Shown here: positions 50,901 to 59,103 of the stretch, in pieces
Layout of the letters: each line of letters starts with the position of its first letter
Position numbering within the stretch: position 1 is the first letter of the stretch
Source of the DNA: Janibacter sp. HTCC2649
GTDB lineage: Bacteria; Actinomycetota; Actinomycetes; Actinomycetales; Dermatophilaceae
Direction: 5' to 3'
Assembly: GCF_000152705.1 (NCBI RefSeq)
Contig: NZ_CH672413.1
Coordinates: 2,732,139 to 2,796,138, forward strand
Length of the DNA stretch: 64,000 nucleotides
The notes under the pieces: model-generated
Database searches by the model: none
The model's input: only the letters and a program-made list of their open reading frames with translations
Told to the model about the DNA's origin: nothing
Position numbers and translations under genes: made by a program

Positions 50901-51342
50901 GGCATCGCACGACGGCGGGCCCATCACCTCCATCTCGGCGAGCGGCAACTACTCGCAGAACCTCACCATCTCCATCACCGCCTGGTCGGAAGGTGGCCAG
51001 TCCCCGACGCTGGACATGACCAGAACGACCGACAACCCGCCGCAGCCCCAGGTGACGAACCTTCGCTATGGCACGAACTATGTCGATCCCGGTGGTACGG
51101 GATCGTGCCGCTACTCCCCGGGTTGTCCGCGGGTCAGATTCGACTACTCCCAGTTCCCGTCGGGCTCAGGCTCCTACACCTGTGAGGACCAACAGGGTTC
51201 CATCGGCCCGTACTCGTTCACGAGCACGGGCAGCGGGACGGTCGAGGGATGGTGCATCTACGCCAGGAACAGCAACAACCGGATCCGGATCGTCGCGACC
51301 GTGAATGGCCAGACCGGCGCGTCAGATTGGGTGAACTGGTAG
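44989..51342 (+). CDS. Giant membrane-anchored Ig-like/FN3 surface protein 1
   Basis: 2,117 residues. A short basic N-terminus, a TM signal anchor (about 26-46), then the motif TVHEADVGDGGVW and a beta-propeller-like region (about 60-400, e.g. LRGGTIAAVDPKSGKVWAQRLD). A Lys/Asp-rich linker (near 420) leads to many bacterial Ig/cadherin-like repeats from about 440 to 1340 marked by NDTDAAGS, LANDYSPRADV, LDNDTMADGIPL and ANDTDVDSDP. A conserved PLLRCPTT segment (about 1342), three FN3 domains (about 1550-1840) and a C-terminal Cys-containing module follow. The GTG start overlaps the upstream stop (GTGA), so its synthesis is coupled to the membrane partner. Role unknown; a surface fibre or adhesin is an inference. 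Confidence 0.9.
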   Translation: MSLFRRSSRSTPATRSSRRERSRARIASTAVVVIAASTMGYAAVTSQGATVHEADVGDGGVWITSDVQAKFGRLNKAAAQLDAGVAADVAPGSGLDVLQDGSAVIAWSKATAQLQPIDVRTAQFREEVATAPASPPREPGRISPTLVDLRGGTIAAVDPKSGKVWAQRLDARKGVENLSGLGTGAKPLATVGANAVLAVGEDGAIHVASGAKGTVTTIRPSGRAFAKPVTEPSGAKGNLLQVTALGSTWAVYDPGHDAVHSSGHTDGVAAGIASAEGESAYAAVQLPGPKASAVAVSGGNGLRMVPLGGGNGTGGIEVSEQMNRSGTVPLPAHPVVLAGCVHGAWSEPGKVFYGANCGRELPVPTGTIGNVSETPLRDGVAFRVNRGVIVLNDLDNGSAWDVQSDKQKIDNWDALIPPPQRDEDNKKKDKNLVDDAVAQQPPTAKPDNLTVRAGRTSKLHVLDNDTDAAGSVLAIDPRDVSATSNPDIRPSVSADGQSIDVTVPAGTDTPFQFTYLVGNGKVKAKARAAVKVSIAPETTNNAPFVREGQAKLAKTAYPVLAGKRLAVPVIADWRDPESDPVIATVEGDSLSIDGQGRLAYLAPPTPGKAQIAYVAEDGRGGRTKGAVSVDVIALTETRARPPVTQPDVIRGVVGKSLQIEPLGNDIAGADPGDPDDKMHLAGEVRAAGALTVDTNLDTNVVTVTPSGAGTFELSYAAQVGGGVTPGRIRVDVIEAADPEAPPVAVGDTATLRDQSPTLVDPLANDYSPRADVLVTQGATAATSDDSWLQASIYQGRWIRVVALEPAGSAPDAIRRGTIRYTVSDGSKSATGELTVTQKPSLDLNPVVEDDTAIVREGDTVAVSVLDNDTMADGIPLKIDPNSVKVLGKGVQQTAFASGNVVRFVPWATKLTAEQPVTVEYAAYPEGMPERAQTGRVAIRVRPLPTRGNPNQVPVARSFSSSVTAGDPLTITVPTSGVDPDGDTVGVTGVVGTNGGPVNLTLGRVVSTGPSTIRYESFPTASGTEVINYEVIDRFGGVSRAFVRIGVVAPGDAQPPVAIDDTVTAAPGKTVTVPITANDLIARGDSVELEYDKLNPSSEKGQWKVDPDDQTVATKVPDEGAPVHDFIYGITNGLFDPSRASLLVRGQKDYLNPPTAIDDVAKPKPGEASTVVDVLANDTDVDSDPTTLKVVEVLSPNAKIVGSKVQVSILDHPYTAPYVIEDEDGARAMAVIHVPRGTGGTPFVVEGALIEMDKDATRTVQLGDYVKSPQSRTLGITSASTISAAPGKNLRLTADSDGTLNLTSSGGYVGPASVMFEVTDQMSDDQKDVHTAYVSVPVQIGPKVPLLRCPTTAVTVLAGGLPRALDIPTLCRAWLPVGMTMDDIVFTSDWEREPADVELKRSGDGERVVTVSAGSGARSGKGVLRVGVRGSDVTAVVNVTVLGNSEQANATDPYANQPPPRLRPITINGLQEGESQQVDLRSYLDSPLKDAKCSVDAASVTSGRSLTVTRSGCSITVSAGPKPSPTGRVAISVSDAPGRMANGAVSVTMLGRPDPPTSVAAQADRDAGGRARVSWSAPAYDGGAPIRKYTVKWAGGSLDCTASPCTVDGLTNGKDYFFTVTATNVVGEGDPGGPSTAARPDTKPGPVNGVTMASRGDGSLTITWTPPENKGSAVSKYVLRLVPTGGGTPRTAEVAAPGTSTTVTGLNNMSEYSVAAQAYNEAGPGPFGTATTMQSAGTPPAPAGFKATPDGPGANKDLAAISLTWNTTSPNGPPLKNYTVKRRVNGGAWALLKTVPASSTQATDQVQYDGRVYDYVVTATNGADLESPNSAVQSFTSIGIPSNPSVTASTPSNNEKVRLVVNLGQPRAGGFTAVRWQSSDGPSGTFSCGSCPAGGQVTITTSVLRTVDQSFTVTTDNGTHSSNPARSNSVQPYGATPRPNPNGGSTSGKNVTFNWTLPTNGRPITRVRVTGAASHDGGPITSISASGNYSQNLTISITAWSEGGQSPTLDMTRTTDNPPQPQVTNLRYGTNYVDPGGTGSCRYSPGCPRVRFDYSQFPSGSGSYTCEDQQGSIGPYSFTSTGSGTVEGWCIYARNSNNRIRIVATVNGQTGASDWVNW
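48685..48698. promoter_or_regulatory. parS-like palindrome
   Basis: GTTCCACGTGGAAC, a symmetric double variant of the window parS consensus, inside giant gene 1; the paralogous position in giant gene 2 lacks it. Confidence 0.25.
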
Positions 51343-51358
51343 CCATGGCTGGATTCGC

Positions 51359-51374
51359 GGGGAGTTCTCCCCAT
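51359..51374. promoter_or_regulatory. Palindrome before giant gene 2, identical to the core at 29666-29681
   Basis: GGGGAGTTCTCCCCAT, 17 nt after giant gene 1 and 80 nt before giant gene 2. GATGCT at 51397-51402 could be a weak -10, at nearly the same distance from the palindrome centre (about 31 nt) as TAGGCT in the upstream operon. No U-run follows. Confidence 0.5.
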
Positions 51375-51453
51375 GCCCAGACGGTGGAGCTCGTGGGATG
51401 CTTCACTGGATCAGAAGGGGATGCTCACCCGCGCGGGTGAGTGAGGTCAGCAC

Positions 51454-54400
51454 ATGAAACGCACTTCACGTCGGGTGGCGGGGTCGCCGCGGGGGCGCCG
51501 GGGGATTGCTTCCATCGGTGTCGTCGCCGTGGCGGCGTCGATGCTCACGTATGCCGCCGTGACCAGCCAGGGCTCGACCGTTCACGAGGCCGACGTGGGC
51601 GATGGCGGAGTGTGGGTCTCCTCGTCGGCGCAGGCGAAGTTCGCGCGACTGAACACCCAGGCCCGTCAGCTCGACGCCGGCGTCTCGACCGCTCTCGCGG
51701 ACGGCTCCAAGGTCGACATCCTCCAGGACGGTGCCGCCGTCGTCGGCGTCGCAACCGGCAACACCTTGCTGCCGATCGACGTCCGGACGGCCACCTCCGG
51801 AGAGTCCGGTGCGTCGGCCCCCGTGCGGCCCTCGAGTGACGCGCCGACGTTCTCCCCGCCGACCGTGGACCTGCGGGGCGGCACGATCGCCACGGTTGAC
51901 CCCAAGACCGGCAAGGTGTGGGCCCAGCGCGTCGACACCAAGGACGGCATCGAGTCGCTGCAGGACATCACGACGACGGCCAAGCCCTTGGCCACCATCG
52001 GCGGCAACGCCTCGGTCGCGGTCGACCTGTCCGGCAACGTCATTGCGGCATCGGGCAAGACCGGTCGCGTCGTGACGATCGCACCGCGCGGCAAGGCCAT
52101 GGCCAAGCCCGTGACCGTGACCACGAGCGTGCGGGCCCCCCTTCTCGACATCACTGCGGTCGGCGACACGTGGGTCCTCTACGACCCCACCAAGGACGAG
52201 CTCCACGTCGAAGGACGTGACGAGCCGATCAGTGCCGGTGCAGCGCTCGGTGCGGGTGCGGCATACGCGGCACTCCAGCAACCCGGCCCGGAATCCGACT
52301 CGGTGATCATCGCCAACATCGCCGCTGCCCGCCCCGTCAAGCTCAGTGGCGGCGCCGGAGTCGGTGGCGTCGAGGTCCAGGAGCAGGGCAACCGTTCGGT
52401 CGACCCGCCCCTCGTGACGCGTCCTGTCGTCCTACGCGGGTGCGTTCATGCTGCGTGGGCCGAAACGGGCAACGTCTTCTATGGCGCGAACTGCGGCCGC
52501 AGCACCCCCGTCGCGGCGGGCACCCTCGCCGGTGGCGGAAAGGGCGTCGTCCGTGACGGCGTCGCGCTCCGCGTCAACCGCGGCAACATCGTCCTCAACC
52601 ACCTCGACACGGGTGACGTGTGGGACCTCGACTCGACGAAGCAGAAGATTGACAACTGGGATGCGCTGATCCCGCCGACCAAGAAGGACGACGACAACGA
52701 CAAGAAGGACGAGAACGTCGTTGACGACCAACAGGTGAGTCAGCCGCCCAAGGCCATCGACGACCCGCTGCGGGTCCGCCCCGGTCGCACGAGCAAGATC
52801 CACCCGCTCGACAACGACACCGACGCCAAGGGTTCCATCCTGGCGATCGACCCCAAGGACCTCACCGCGCCGAGCGCGACGGATGTCACGGCCACGGTGT
52901 CGAGCGACGGCCAGACCGTCGACGTCAATGTGCCGCCCAACCCGTCGGCGTCGACGATCACGCTCTCCTACAAGGTGAGCAACGGCAAGGCCAAGGAGAA
53001 GTCCGGCGCCAAGATCATCCTCACCGTCGTCGGCGACGACATCAACACTCCGCCGAAGCTGCGTGAGGGCCAGGCCGAGCTCGCCAAGACGACCTATCCG
53101 GTGGTCTCCGGTGGACGTGTCGCAGCGTCCGTCCTCGGCGACTGGCGGGACGGGGAGAACGATCCGCTCACCGTCGACGGCATCGACCCCAAGACGGTCA
53201 TCGACGGGCAGAACCGGGTCGGGATCACCGCGCCCAACGAGGCCGGCCCGGCGAGCGTCGAGTACGCCATCAACGACGGACGCCAGAGCACCAAGGGCAA
53301 GGTCGACCTCACCGTCCTCGACCTCTCGGACCCCAAGGCGGTGCCGCCCAAGACCCAGCCCGACGTCGTGCGCGCCGTCCTGGGCAAGCCGGTCCAGCTC
53401 GAGCCCCTCGGCAACGACATCCCCGGTGCCGACCCCGGCGATCCCGACGCGCGCCTGCGGCTCGCCGGCGAGGTCGCACCGTCCGGCCCTCTCGACGTCG
53501 ACACCAACCTCACCACCGGCGTGGTCACGATCACCCCGAACGGGCTCGGGACAACCGAACTGGCGTATGCCGCCCAGTCCGGCGGGACGGTGGCTCCCGG
53601 TCGCATTCGGATCGACACCGTCGAGCCCGCGGACCCCGAAGCCCCGCCCGTGGCCGTTCCCGACGGTGCGACGCTGCGTGACCAGTCGCCGACGATGGTC
53701 GACGTCCTCGCCAACGACTACAGCCCGCGCGCGGACGTCGTCGTCACCCAGAGCGCCACGGTCAGCGGCGACAACACCTGGCTGCGACCGACGATCTATC
53801 AGGGTCGATGGGTGCGCATCGAGGCCCTCGAGCCGTCGCCCATCAGCGGCGAGGGAAGTCGCCAGGGCACGGTCGAGTACACGATCAGCGACGGCAGCAA
53901 GCGCACGACAGGACGGATCAACGTCGTCCAGCGTCCACCGCTTCCGGGCGCGTCCCCGACCGTCGAGGACGACCGTGCCAACGTGCGTGAGGGCGACAGC
54001 GTCTCGGTCGGCGTTCTCGACAACGACACCATGGCCGACGGCATCCCCCTGGTCCTCGACCCGGGCAGCGTCAAGGTCATCGGCGGTGGCGAGGCGCGGG
54101 CGTTCGCGTCGGGCAACCTCATCCGCTACGTGCCGGAGTTCAAGGCCCTGGTTGCGCCCAAGGACGTCGTCATCGAATACGCGGCGTATGCCGAGGGCTC
54201 ACCCGAGCGCGCGAAGACCGGCCGGTTGACGGTCACCGTCAACCCCCTCCCGACCAAGGCGACGCCCAACCAGGCGCCGATCGCCCGCAGCTTCTCAGGG
54301 TCCGTGACCGCCGGCGAATCCGTCACCCTGACCATCCCGTCGACAGGGGTCGACCCCGACGGTGACACGGTGACGATGCGCGGCATCGTCGGCAAGGACG

Positions 54401-57400
54401 CCGACGCTCTCGACCTCAAGTTCGGTCGCGTCGTCTCGATCGGTCCGTCGACCATTCGCTACGAGGGTTATCCGAACGCTGCCGGGACCGAGCTCATCCG
54501 CTACGAGGTGCAGGACCGCTTCGGCGCCACGAGCCAGGCGTTCGTGCGGGTGGGTGTGGTGCGCCCCGGCGACCCGCAGCCGCCGGTCGCCGTCGAGGAC
54601 GAGGTCGTCGCGGCACCGGGCAAGAAGGTCACCGCCCACGTCCTGCGCAACGACCTCATCGCCCGCGGCGACGCCGTGCGCATGGAATACAAGGACCTCA
54701 ACCCCAGCGACGTCCAGCGGCAGTGGACCGTCAACGAGGACGAGGACTCGATCTCGACGATCGCGCCCGAGCCGACCGCACCGACGCACGAGTTCGTCTA
54801 CGGCATCGACAACGGCATCTTCGACCCGTCGCGCACGACCGTCCTCGTGCGTGGGGTCAAGGGCTACATCAACCCGCCCATCGCGCAGGACGACGTCGCC
54901 AAGGCCACGCCGGGCGAGACGACCTCGCTCGTCGACGTCCTCGCCAACGACACGGACATCGACTCCGACCCGGCCACCCTCAAGATCGTCGAGGTCCTCT
55001 CACCCCAGGGCAAGATCGAGAACGGCAAGGTCCGCGTCACCCTGCTCGACCACCCGCAGACCGTTCCCTACGTCATCGAGGACGACGACGAGGCCCGCGC
55101 CCTGGCCCTCATCTACGTGCCCGCGGGCGACAACGGTGTCCCGTTCGTCGTCGAGGGCACGCTCATCGAGATGGACAAGGACTCGACCACGTCGGTCAAG
55201 CTCGCCGACCACGTGAAGTCCCCGCGTGGCAAGGCCATCAGCATCACTGCCGCGGCCACGGTGTCGGCGTCGCCCGGCGAGTCCGTGTCCGCCCAGGCCA
55301 ATGGTCGCGCCGAGGTCACCCTGACGTCCCGCGGCGGCTACATCGGCCCCGGCGCCCTGATGCTCGAGGTCAGCGACGCGGAGAACGCGAACGACAAGGA
55401 CGCGCGGACGGCATACGTGTCGATTCCGATCCAGGTGGGACCCAAGGTCCCGCTCCTGCGGTGCCCCGACGCGGCCCTCGTCCTCGCCGCCGGTGGACGT
55501 GCGCGCGAAGTCGACATCCCCACCTACTGCCGTGCCTGGCTGCCCGTCGGCATGAACCTCGACGAGGTGAAGTTCGAGGCGAAGTGGGACCCGCAGGCCA
55601 AGGGTGCCAACCTCGAGCAGGCCGAGACCGGTGGTCGACTCGTCAGCCTCAGCGCCGGTGAGCGCGCCCCGAGCGGCACCGGTTCGGTGACCGTGACGTC
55701 GAAGGGTATGCCGCCCGTCAAGTTCGCCGTTCGTGTCCTGGGCCGTGAGTCGGACGCTGACGCAGCGGCAGCTGCTGCGGCCGCCGGCAAGGATGCGGCC
55801 GCCGCCGCTCTGGGCCCGCCGCGCCTGCGACCCATCAAGGTCGACGGCCTCAACGAGGGCGAGTCGGAGTCGGTGGACGTGAGTCGCTACCTCGACTCTC
55901 CGCTCGAGAAGCCGTCCTGCTCCATCATGGCCGCCGCGCTCGAGAGCGGCACCGGCATCGAGGTCTCGCGCAGTGGGTGCACCCTGACGTTGAAGGCGAC
56001 GAAGCAGCCGAGCCCCACCGCCACGATCTCGCTGCTCGTGTCCGACGGTCCGGGTCGCCAGGCCGCGGGTCGCGTCACCGTGACGATGCGCGGCATACCC
56101 ACCGCGCCAACCAACGTGAGTGCCGTGGCCGACCGCATCGCCGGCGGCCAGGCTCGCGTGTCCTGGGTTGCGCCGAACTATGACGGTGGCGTCACCATCT
56201 CCAACTACAAGATCAGGTGGAGCGGTGGCAGCACCGGGACCCTCGACTGTTCCGCCTCTCCGTGCACCGTGACGGGCCTGAAGAACGGTCTGGACTACAC
56301 GTTCACCGTCATCGCGACCAACGCGGTCGGCGACAGCCCCCCGAGCGCGGGGAGCAACACGGTCCGGCCCGACACCAAGCCCGAAGCCACCTCTGGTGTG
56401 CGGATGGTGTCTCGCGGTGACGGGACGCTCAACATCGCCTGGTCGCCCGCCCCCAACAAGGGCTCGCCGATCACCAAGTACATCGTTCGCCTCATCCCGA
56501 CGAGCTCGGGTTCTGCGCCACGCACTGTTCAGGCAGCCGGTGGGGCGACGAACACCACGGCCAGCGGACTCACGAACAACACGCCCTACTCCGTCGCGGT
56601 CCAGGCGTGGAACGGCGCGGGTGCCGGACCCTTCGGGCCCGCGGTGGAGATGCAGTCCGCGGGCATCCCGCCGGCGGTCACCGGCGTCAACGGTGCGACC
56701 CGAGGACCGGGAGCGGGCTACGACTCCGAGTCGGTCACGGTCTCCTGGAACCAGCAGACCAACCCCAACGGTCCGCCGCTGAAGGGCTACACGATCTATC
56801 GCAACGGGGCCCGGATCGGCAACGTCGGTGCCCAGACGCGCACCTTCGCCGACACCATCCCCTACGACGGCAACCGTTACAGCTACACCGTCACGGCCAC
56901 GAATGGCGCCGACCTCGAGTCGCCCCAGGGCAACCCCTGGACCTACACGTCCATCGGAGTGCCGAGCAACCCGTCGGTGAGTGCCGAGACGCCGGATGCG
57001 GACAAGTCGGTCGTCATCCACGTCGCCGTCGGCCAGCCGCGCGCGGGTGCCTTCCAGTCCATTCAATGGCGCGGTGGCGGCAGATCAGGGACGCACGCGT
57101 GTGGCTGCACCCCGGGGACCACGGTGACGTTCAAGGTGGCGAACATGGGCATCGACCCCCTGACGATCAAGGCCAAGACCGTCAACACCGGCGGTCGCGA
57201 GTCCGCCGAGGGTGAGAGTGGCAGTGTCACCCCCTATGGCGACACCCTCACCCCGACGGGCCTCAGCGCTTCGGTGAGCGGACGGACCATCACGTGGCGC
57301 TGGGACCTCCGGACCAACGGACGCCCCATCGACGACGTGCAGGTCAGCATCGATGGCGGTGGGTGGCGCGCCCCCGACAACCGGCAGAGTCACGCCCAGA

Positions 57401-57786
57401 CCTTCGACTGGTCCGAGTCCCACCAGCTCAGGGTTCGCGCACACGCCACACCCACCGGATGGAGCGACCCGGTCGGCCCGCGCGCCGCGACGACCGAGGA
57501 CCAGCCACGCAAGCTCACCAACGTGCACACCAAGGCTGGGTGCTCGGGACCGAGCGGTCAGCCCTGTGTCGCCTTCTCGGTGACCGGGTTCACTCCCGGC
57601 TCCTACACGGTGACGTTCAACCACAGTTCGGTGGGCGGAAACTTCACCAGCGCGACGCCACTCAACGTGGGCGGCGGGGGGAACGGCTCGTGGAACGGCG
57701 AGTACTACGTGAACAAGTACGGCACGGACCTTGCCATCACCTTCAACGGACCAGGAGCCGCGTTCACTCTCCACACGAAGTGGTAG
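51454..57786 (+). CDS. Giant membrane-anchored Ig-like/FN3 surface protein 2 (paralogue of protein 1)
   Basis: 2,110 residues with the same order of parts as the preceding gene: TM anchor (about 18-36), STVHEADVGDGGVW, propeller-like region with LRGGTIATVDPKTGKVWAQRVD, Lys/Asp linker near 410, Ig-like repeats (about 438-1330) with LDNDTDAKGS, LANDYSPRADV and LDNDTMADGIPL, the PLLRCPDA segment (about 1333), FN3 domains (about 1545-1840) and a Cys-containing C-terminus. It differs by an Ala-rich insert near 1432-1454. Many stretches are identical, so this is a tandem duplication. It has its own upstream region with a palindrome. Confidence 0.9.
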   Translation: MKRTSRRVAGSPRGRRGIASIGVVAVAASMLTYAAVTSQGSTVHEADVGDGGVWVSSSAQAKFARLNTQARQLDAGVSTALADGSKVDILQDGAAVVGVATGNTLLPIDVRTATSGESGASAPVRPSSDAPTFSPPTVDLRGGTIATVDPKTGKVWAQRVDTKDGIESLQDITTTAKPLATIGGNASVAVDLSGNVIAASGKTGRVVTIAPRGKAMAKPVTVTTSVRAPLLDITAVGDTWVLYDPTKDELHVEGRDEPISAGAALGAGAAYAALQQPGPESDSVIIANIAAARPVKLSGGAGVGGVEVQEQGNRSVDPPLVTRPVVLRGCVHAAWAETGNVFYGANCGRSTPVAAGTLAGGGKGVVRDGVALRVNRGNIVLNHLDTGDVWDLDSTKQKIDNWDALIPPTKKDDDNDKKDENVVDDQQVSQPPKAIDDPLRVRPGRTSKIHPLDNDTDAKGSILAIDPKDLTAPSATDVTATVSSDGQTVDVNVPPNPSASTITLSYKVSNGKAKEKSGAKIILTVVGDDINTPPKLREGQAELAKTTYPVVSGGRVAASVLGDWRDGENDPLTVDGIDPKTVIDGQNRVGITAPNEAGPASVEYAINDGRQSTKGKVDLTVLDLSDPKAVPPKTQPDVVRAVLGKPVQLEPLGNDIPGADPGDPDARLRLAGEVAPSGPLDVDTNLTTGVVTITPNGLGTTELAYAAQSGGTVAPGRIRIDTVEPADPEAPPVAVPDGATLRDQSPTMVDVLANDYSPRADVVVTQSATVSGDNTWLRPTIYQGRWVRIEALEPSPISGEGSRQGTVEYTISDGSKRTTGRINVVQRPPLPGASPTVEDDRANVREGDSVSVGVLDNDTMADGIPLVLDPGSVKVIGGGEARAFASGNLIRYVPEFKALVAPKDVVIEYAAYAEGSPERAKTGRLTVTVNPLPTKATPNQAPIARSFSGSVTAGESVTLTIPSTGVDPDGDTVTMRGIVGKDADALDLKFGRVVSIGPSTIRYEGYPNAAGTELIRYEVQDRFGATSQAFVRVGVVRPGDPQPPVAVEDEVVAAPGKKVTAHVLRNDLIARGDAVRMEYKDLNPSDVQRQWTVNEDEDSISTIAPEPTAPTHEFVYGIDNGIFDPSRTTVLVRGVKGYINPPIAQDDVAKATPGETTSLVDVLANDTDIDSDPATLKIVEVLSPQGKIENGKVRVTLLDHPQTVPYVIEDDDEARALALIYVPAGDNGVPFVVEGTLIEMDKDSTTSVKLADHVKSPRGKAISITAAATVSASPGESVSAQANGRAEVTLTSRGGYIGPGALMLEVSDAENANDKDARTAYVSIPIQVGPKVPLLRCPDAALVLAAGGRAREVDIPTYCRAWLPVGMNLDEVKFEAKWDPQAKGANLEQAETGGRLVSLSAGERAPSGTGSVTVTSKGMPPVKFAVRVLGRESDADAAAAAAAAGKDAAAAALGPPRLRPIKVDGLNEGESESVDVSRYLDSPLEKPSCSIMAAALESGTGIEVSRSGCTLTLKATKQPSPTATISLLVSDGPGRQAAGRVTVTMRGIPTAPTNVSAVADRIAGGQARVSWVAPNYDGGVTISNYKIRWSGGSTGTLDCSASPCTVTGLKNGLDYTFTVIATNAVGDSPPSAGSNTVRPDTKPEATSGVRMVSRGDGTLNIAWSPAPNKGSPITKYIVRLIPTSSGSAPRTVQAAGGATNTTASGLTNNTPYSVAVQAWNGAGAGPFGPAVEMQSAGIPPAVTGVNGATRGPGAGYDSESVTVSWNQQTNPNGPPLKGYTIYRNGARIGNVGAQTRTFADTIPYDGNRYSYTVTATNGADLESPQGNPWTYTSIGVPSNPSVSAETPDADKSVVIHVAVGQPRAGAFQSIQWRGGGRSGTHACGCTPGTTVTFKVANMGIDPLTIKAKTVNTGGRESAEGESGSVTPYGDTLTPTGLSASVSGRTITWRWDLRTNGRPIDDVQVSIDGGGWRAPDNRQSHAQTFDWSESHQLRVRAHATPTGWSDPVGPRAATTEDQPRKLTNVHTKAGCSGPSGQPCVAFSVTGFTPGSYTVTFNHSSVGGNFTSATPLNVGGGGNGSWNGEYYVNKYGTDLAITFNGPGAAFTLHTKW

Positions 57787-57810
57787 CGGCCGCGTCGGGC
57801 CCGAGGCGGG

Positions 57811-58044
57811 TCACTCGATGATGGCGAGGATGTCGCCCTCCTGGACGACATCACCGACCTCGACCTTGACCTCGGTGACGGTTCCTGCCTGCTCGGTGAG
57901 GACGGGGATCTCCATCTTCATCGACTCGAGGAGCGCGATCTCGGCGCCCACCTCGACGGTGTCGCCCGCGTGGACGGCGATGGTGAGGACATTGGCGACG
58001 AGGTCTGAGACGACGTGGTGCGGCATACCCGCGACCGTATCCAT
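57811..58044 (-). CDS. Biotin/lipoyl attachment carrier protein (BCCP-like)
   Basis: 77 residues made of a single biotinyl domain; the acceptor Lys lies in LLESMKMEIPVL. It closely resembles the free-standing mycobacterial protein Rv3221c. It would be a mobile carrier for an acyl-CoA or other carboxylase encoded elsewhere. Convergent with giant gene 2, 24 nt apart. ATG at 58044 or 58026 (MPHHVV) could be the start; neither has a strong ribosome-binding site. Confidence 0.88.
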   Translation of the reverse strand: MDTVAGMPHHVVSDLVANVLTIAVHAGDTVEVGAEIALLESMKMEIPVLTEQAGTVTEVKVEVGDVVQEGDILAIIE

Positions 58045-58231
58045 TACGCGCCAGTAACCCCGCCTTGGCGCATCCCAGCCCACGAGCGAACCTCGTGGAG
58101 GTGGTGGGCGCCCGTTAGTGTTGAAGGCCGGAGCGTCCCAGAAAGTTCTTCGACCCCCCAACGCATCGTTGCTTTCCGGGCTCGCTCTGAACGGGCACCG
58201 CAAGGTGCCACCCCTGCCTGAAGGACACGCC

Positions 58232-59086
58232 ATGCATTGCCGCTCCTGCGGAGTCGACCTGCCTCGCGACGCCGTCTACTGCCTGCGGTGTGGCGCGCGC
58301 GTCGAGCTCGGATCCGTCCTCGGCGTCGGCACTGACCTGCCCCCCGTGCCCCCGCGCAACCAGCCTGCACCCGCCCCGGAACCCGTCGACGAGCCACTCG
58401 CCGATCCGGTCACCGAGTCACGGTCCGCGCCGGCACGAGCTCACGAACCAACGCCCCCGGAAGACCTCACCAAGACCGCGGAGCTGCCGCGACCCCAGGC
58501 GCCGCCGGTTGCGCCGCCACCAGCACCATCAGCGCAGTCGTCCCCGCCGCAGGCCCCACCCGCTCAGCCGGCGACCGGCACCACCACCGGTGGATCCGGA
58601 CACTCACGCACCAGCATCATGGCGATGGTGGCGACCTTCGTCCTGTTGACCATCATCGGGACCTTCGCGCTGACCCGCATCTTCGGCTCCGACGACCCCG
58701 AGCCCACCGCCGTGGCTCCCCCGGTCACCAGCGAAGAGGGTGACCCCTCGCCGTCGGCCTCGGCCGCTGAGCCCAGTGCCTCGACCACGCCAGAGGCACC
58801 GCCGAGCCCGAAGACGAGCGCTGCCTCCATCCCCGCCGGCGCACGCCAGTGCTCCACGAGCGGAAGCGACTCCGTCGCCACGGCGTATGCCGCGACCGAA
58901 CGGACGTCCTGCGAGTTCGCCGCCGCTGTGCGTGAGGCCTACCGCAAGGCCGGCACCCCCGACGGTGCGACGACGTTGCGCGCCTTCAGCCCGGTGACGA
59001 AGAAGTGGTACTCGCTGTCCTGCGACGGCGGGGCGCCGGTGCGTTGCACCTCGACGACGAACGCCGTCGTCCTCCTTGCCCCCTGA
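58232..59086 (+). CDS. Zinc-ribbon membrane protein 1
   Basis: 284 residues. An N-terminal zinc ribbon (MHCRSCGVDLPRDAVYCLRCG; Cys 3, 6, 17, 20), then LGVGTDLPPVP, a Pro-rich cytoplasmic linker, one TM helix (about 127-150, IMAMVATFVLLTIIGTFALT), a Ser/Pro/Glu stalk and an extracellular module with four Cys (ARQCSTS, RTSCEF, YSLSCDGGAPVRC). AAGGA ribosome-binding site. Paralogue of the next gene. Function unknown; a sensor or assembly factor is possible. Confidence 0.8.
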   Translation: MHCRSCGVDLPRDAVYCLRCGARVELGSVLGVGTDLPPVPPRNQPAPAPEPVDEPLADPVTESRSAPARAHEPTPPEDLTKTAELPRPQAPPVAPPPAPSAQSSPPQAPPAQPATGTTTGGSGHSRTSIMAMVATFVLLTIIGTFALTRIFGSDDPEPTAVAPPVTSEEGDPSPSASAAEPSASTTPEAPPSPKTSAASIPAGARQCSTSGSDSVATAYAATERTSCEFAAAVREAYRKAGTPDGATTLRAFSPVTKKWYSLSCDGGAPVRCTSTTNAVVLLAP

Positions 59087-59103
59087 TTCAGGAGAACGCA
59101 GAC

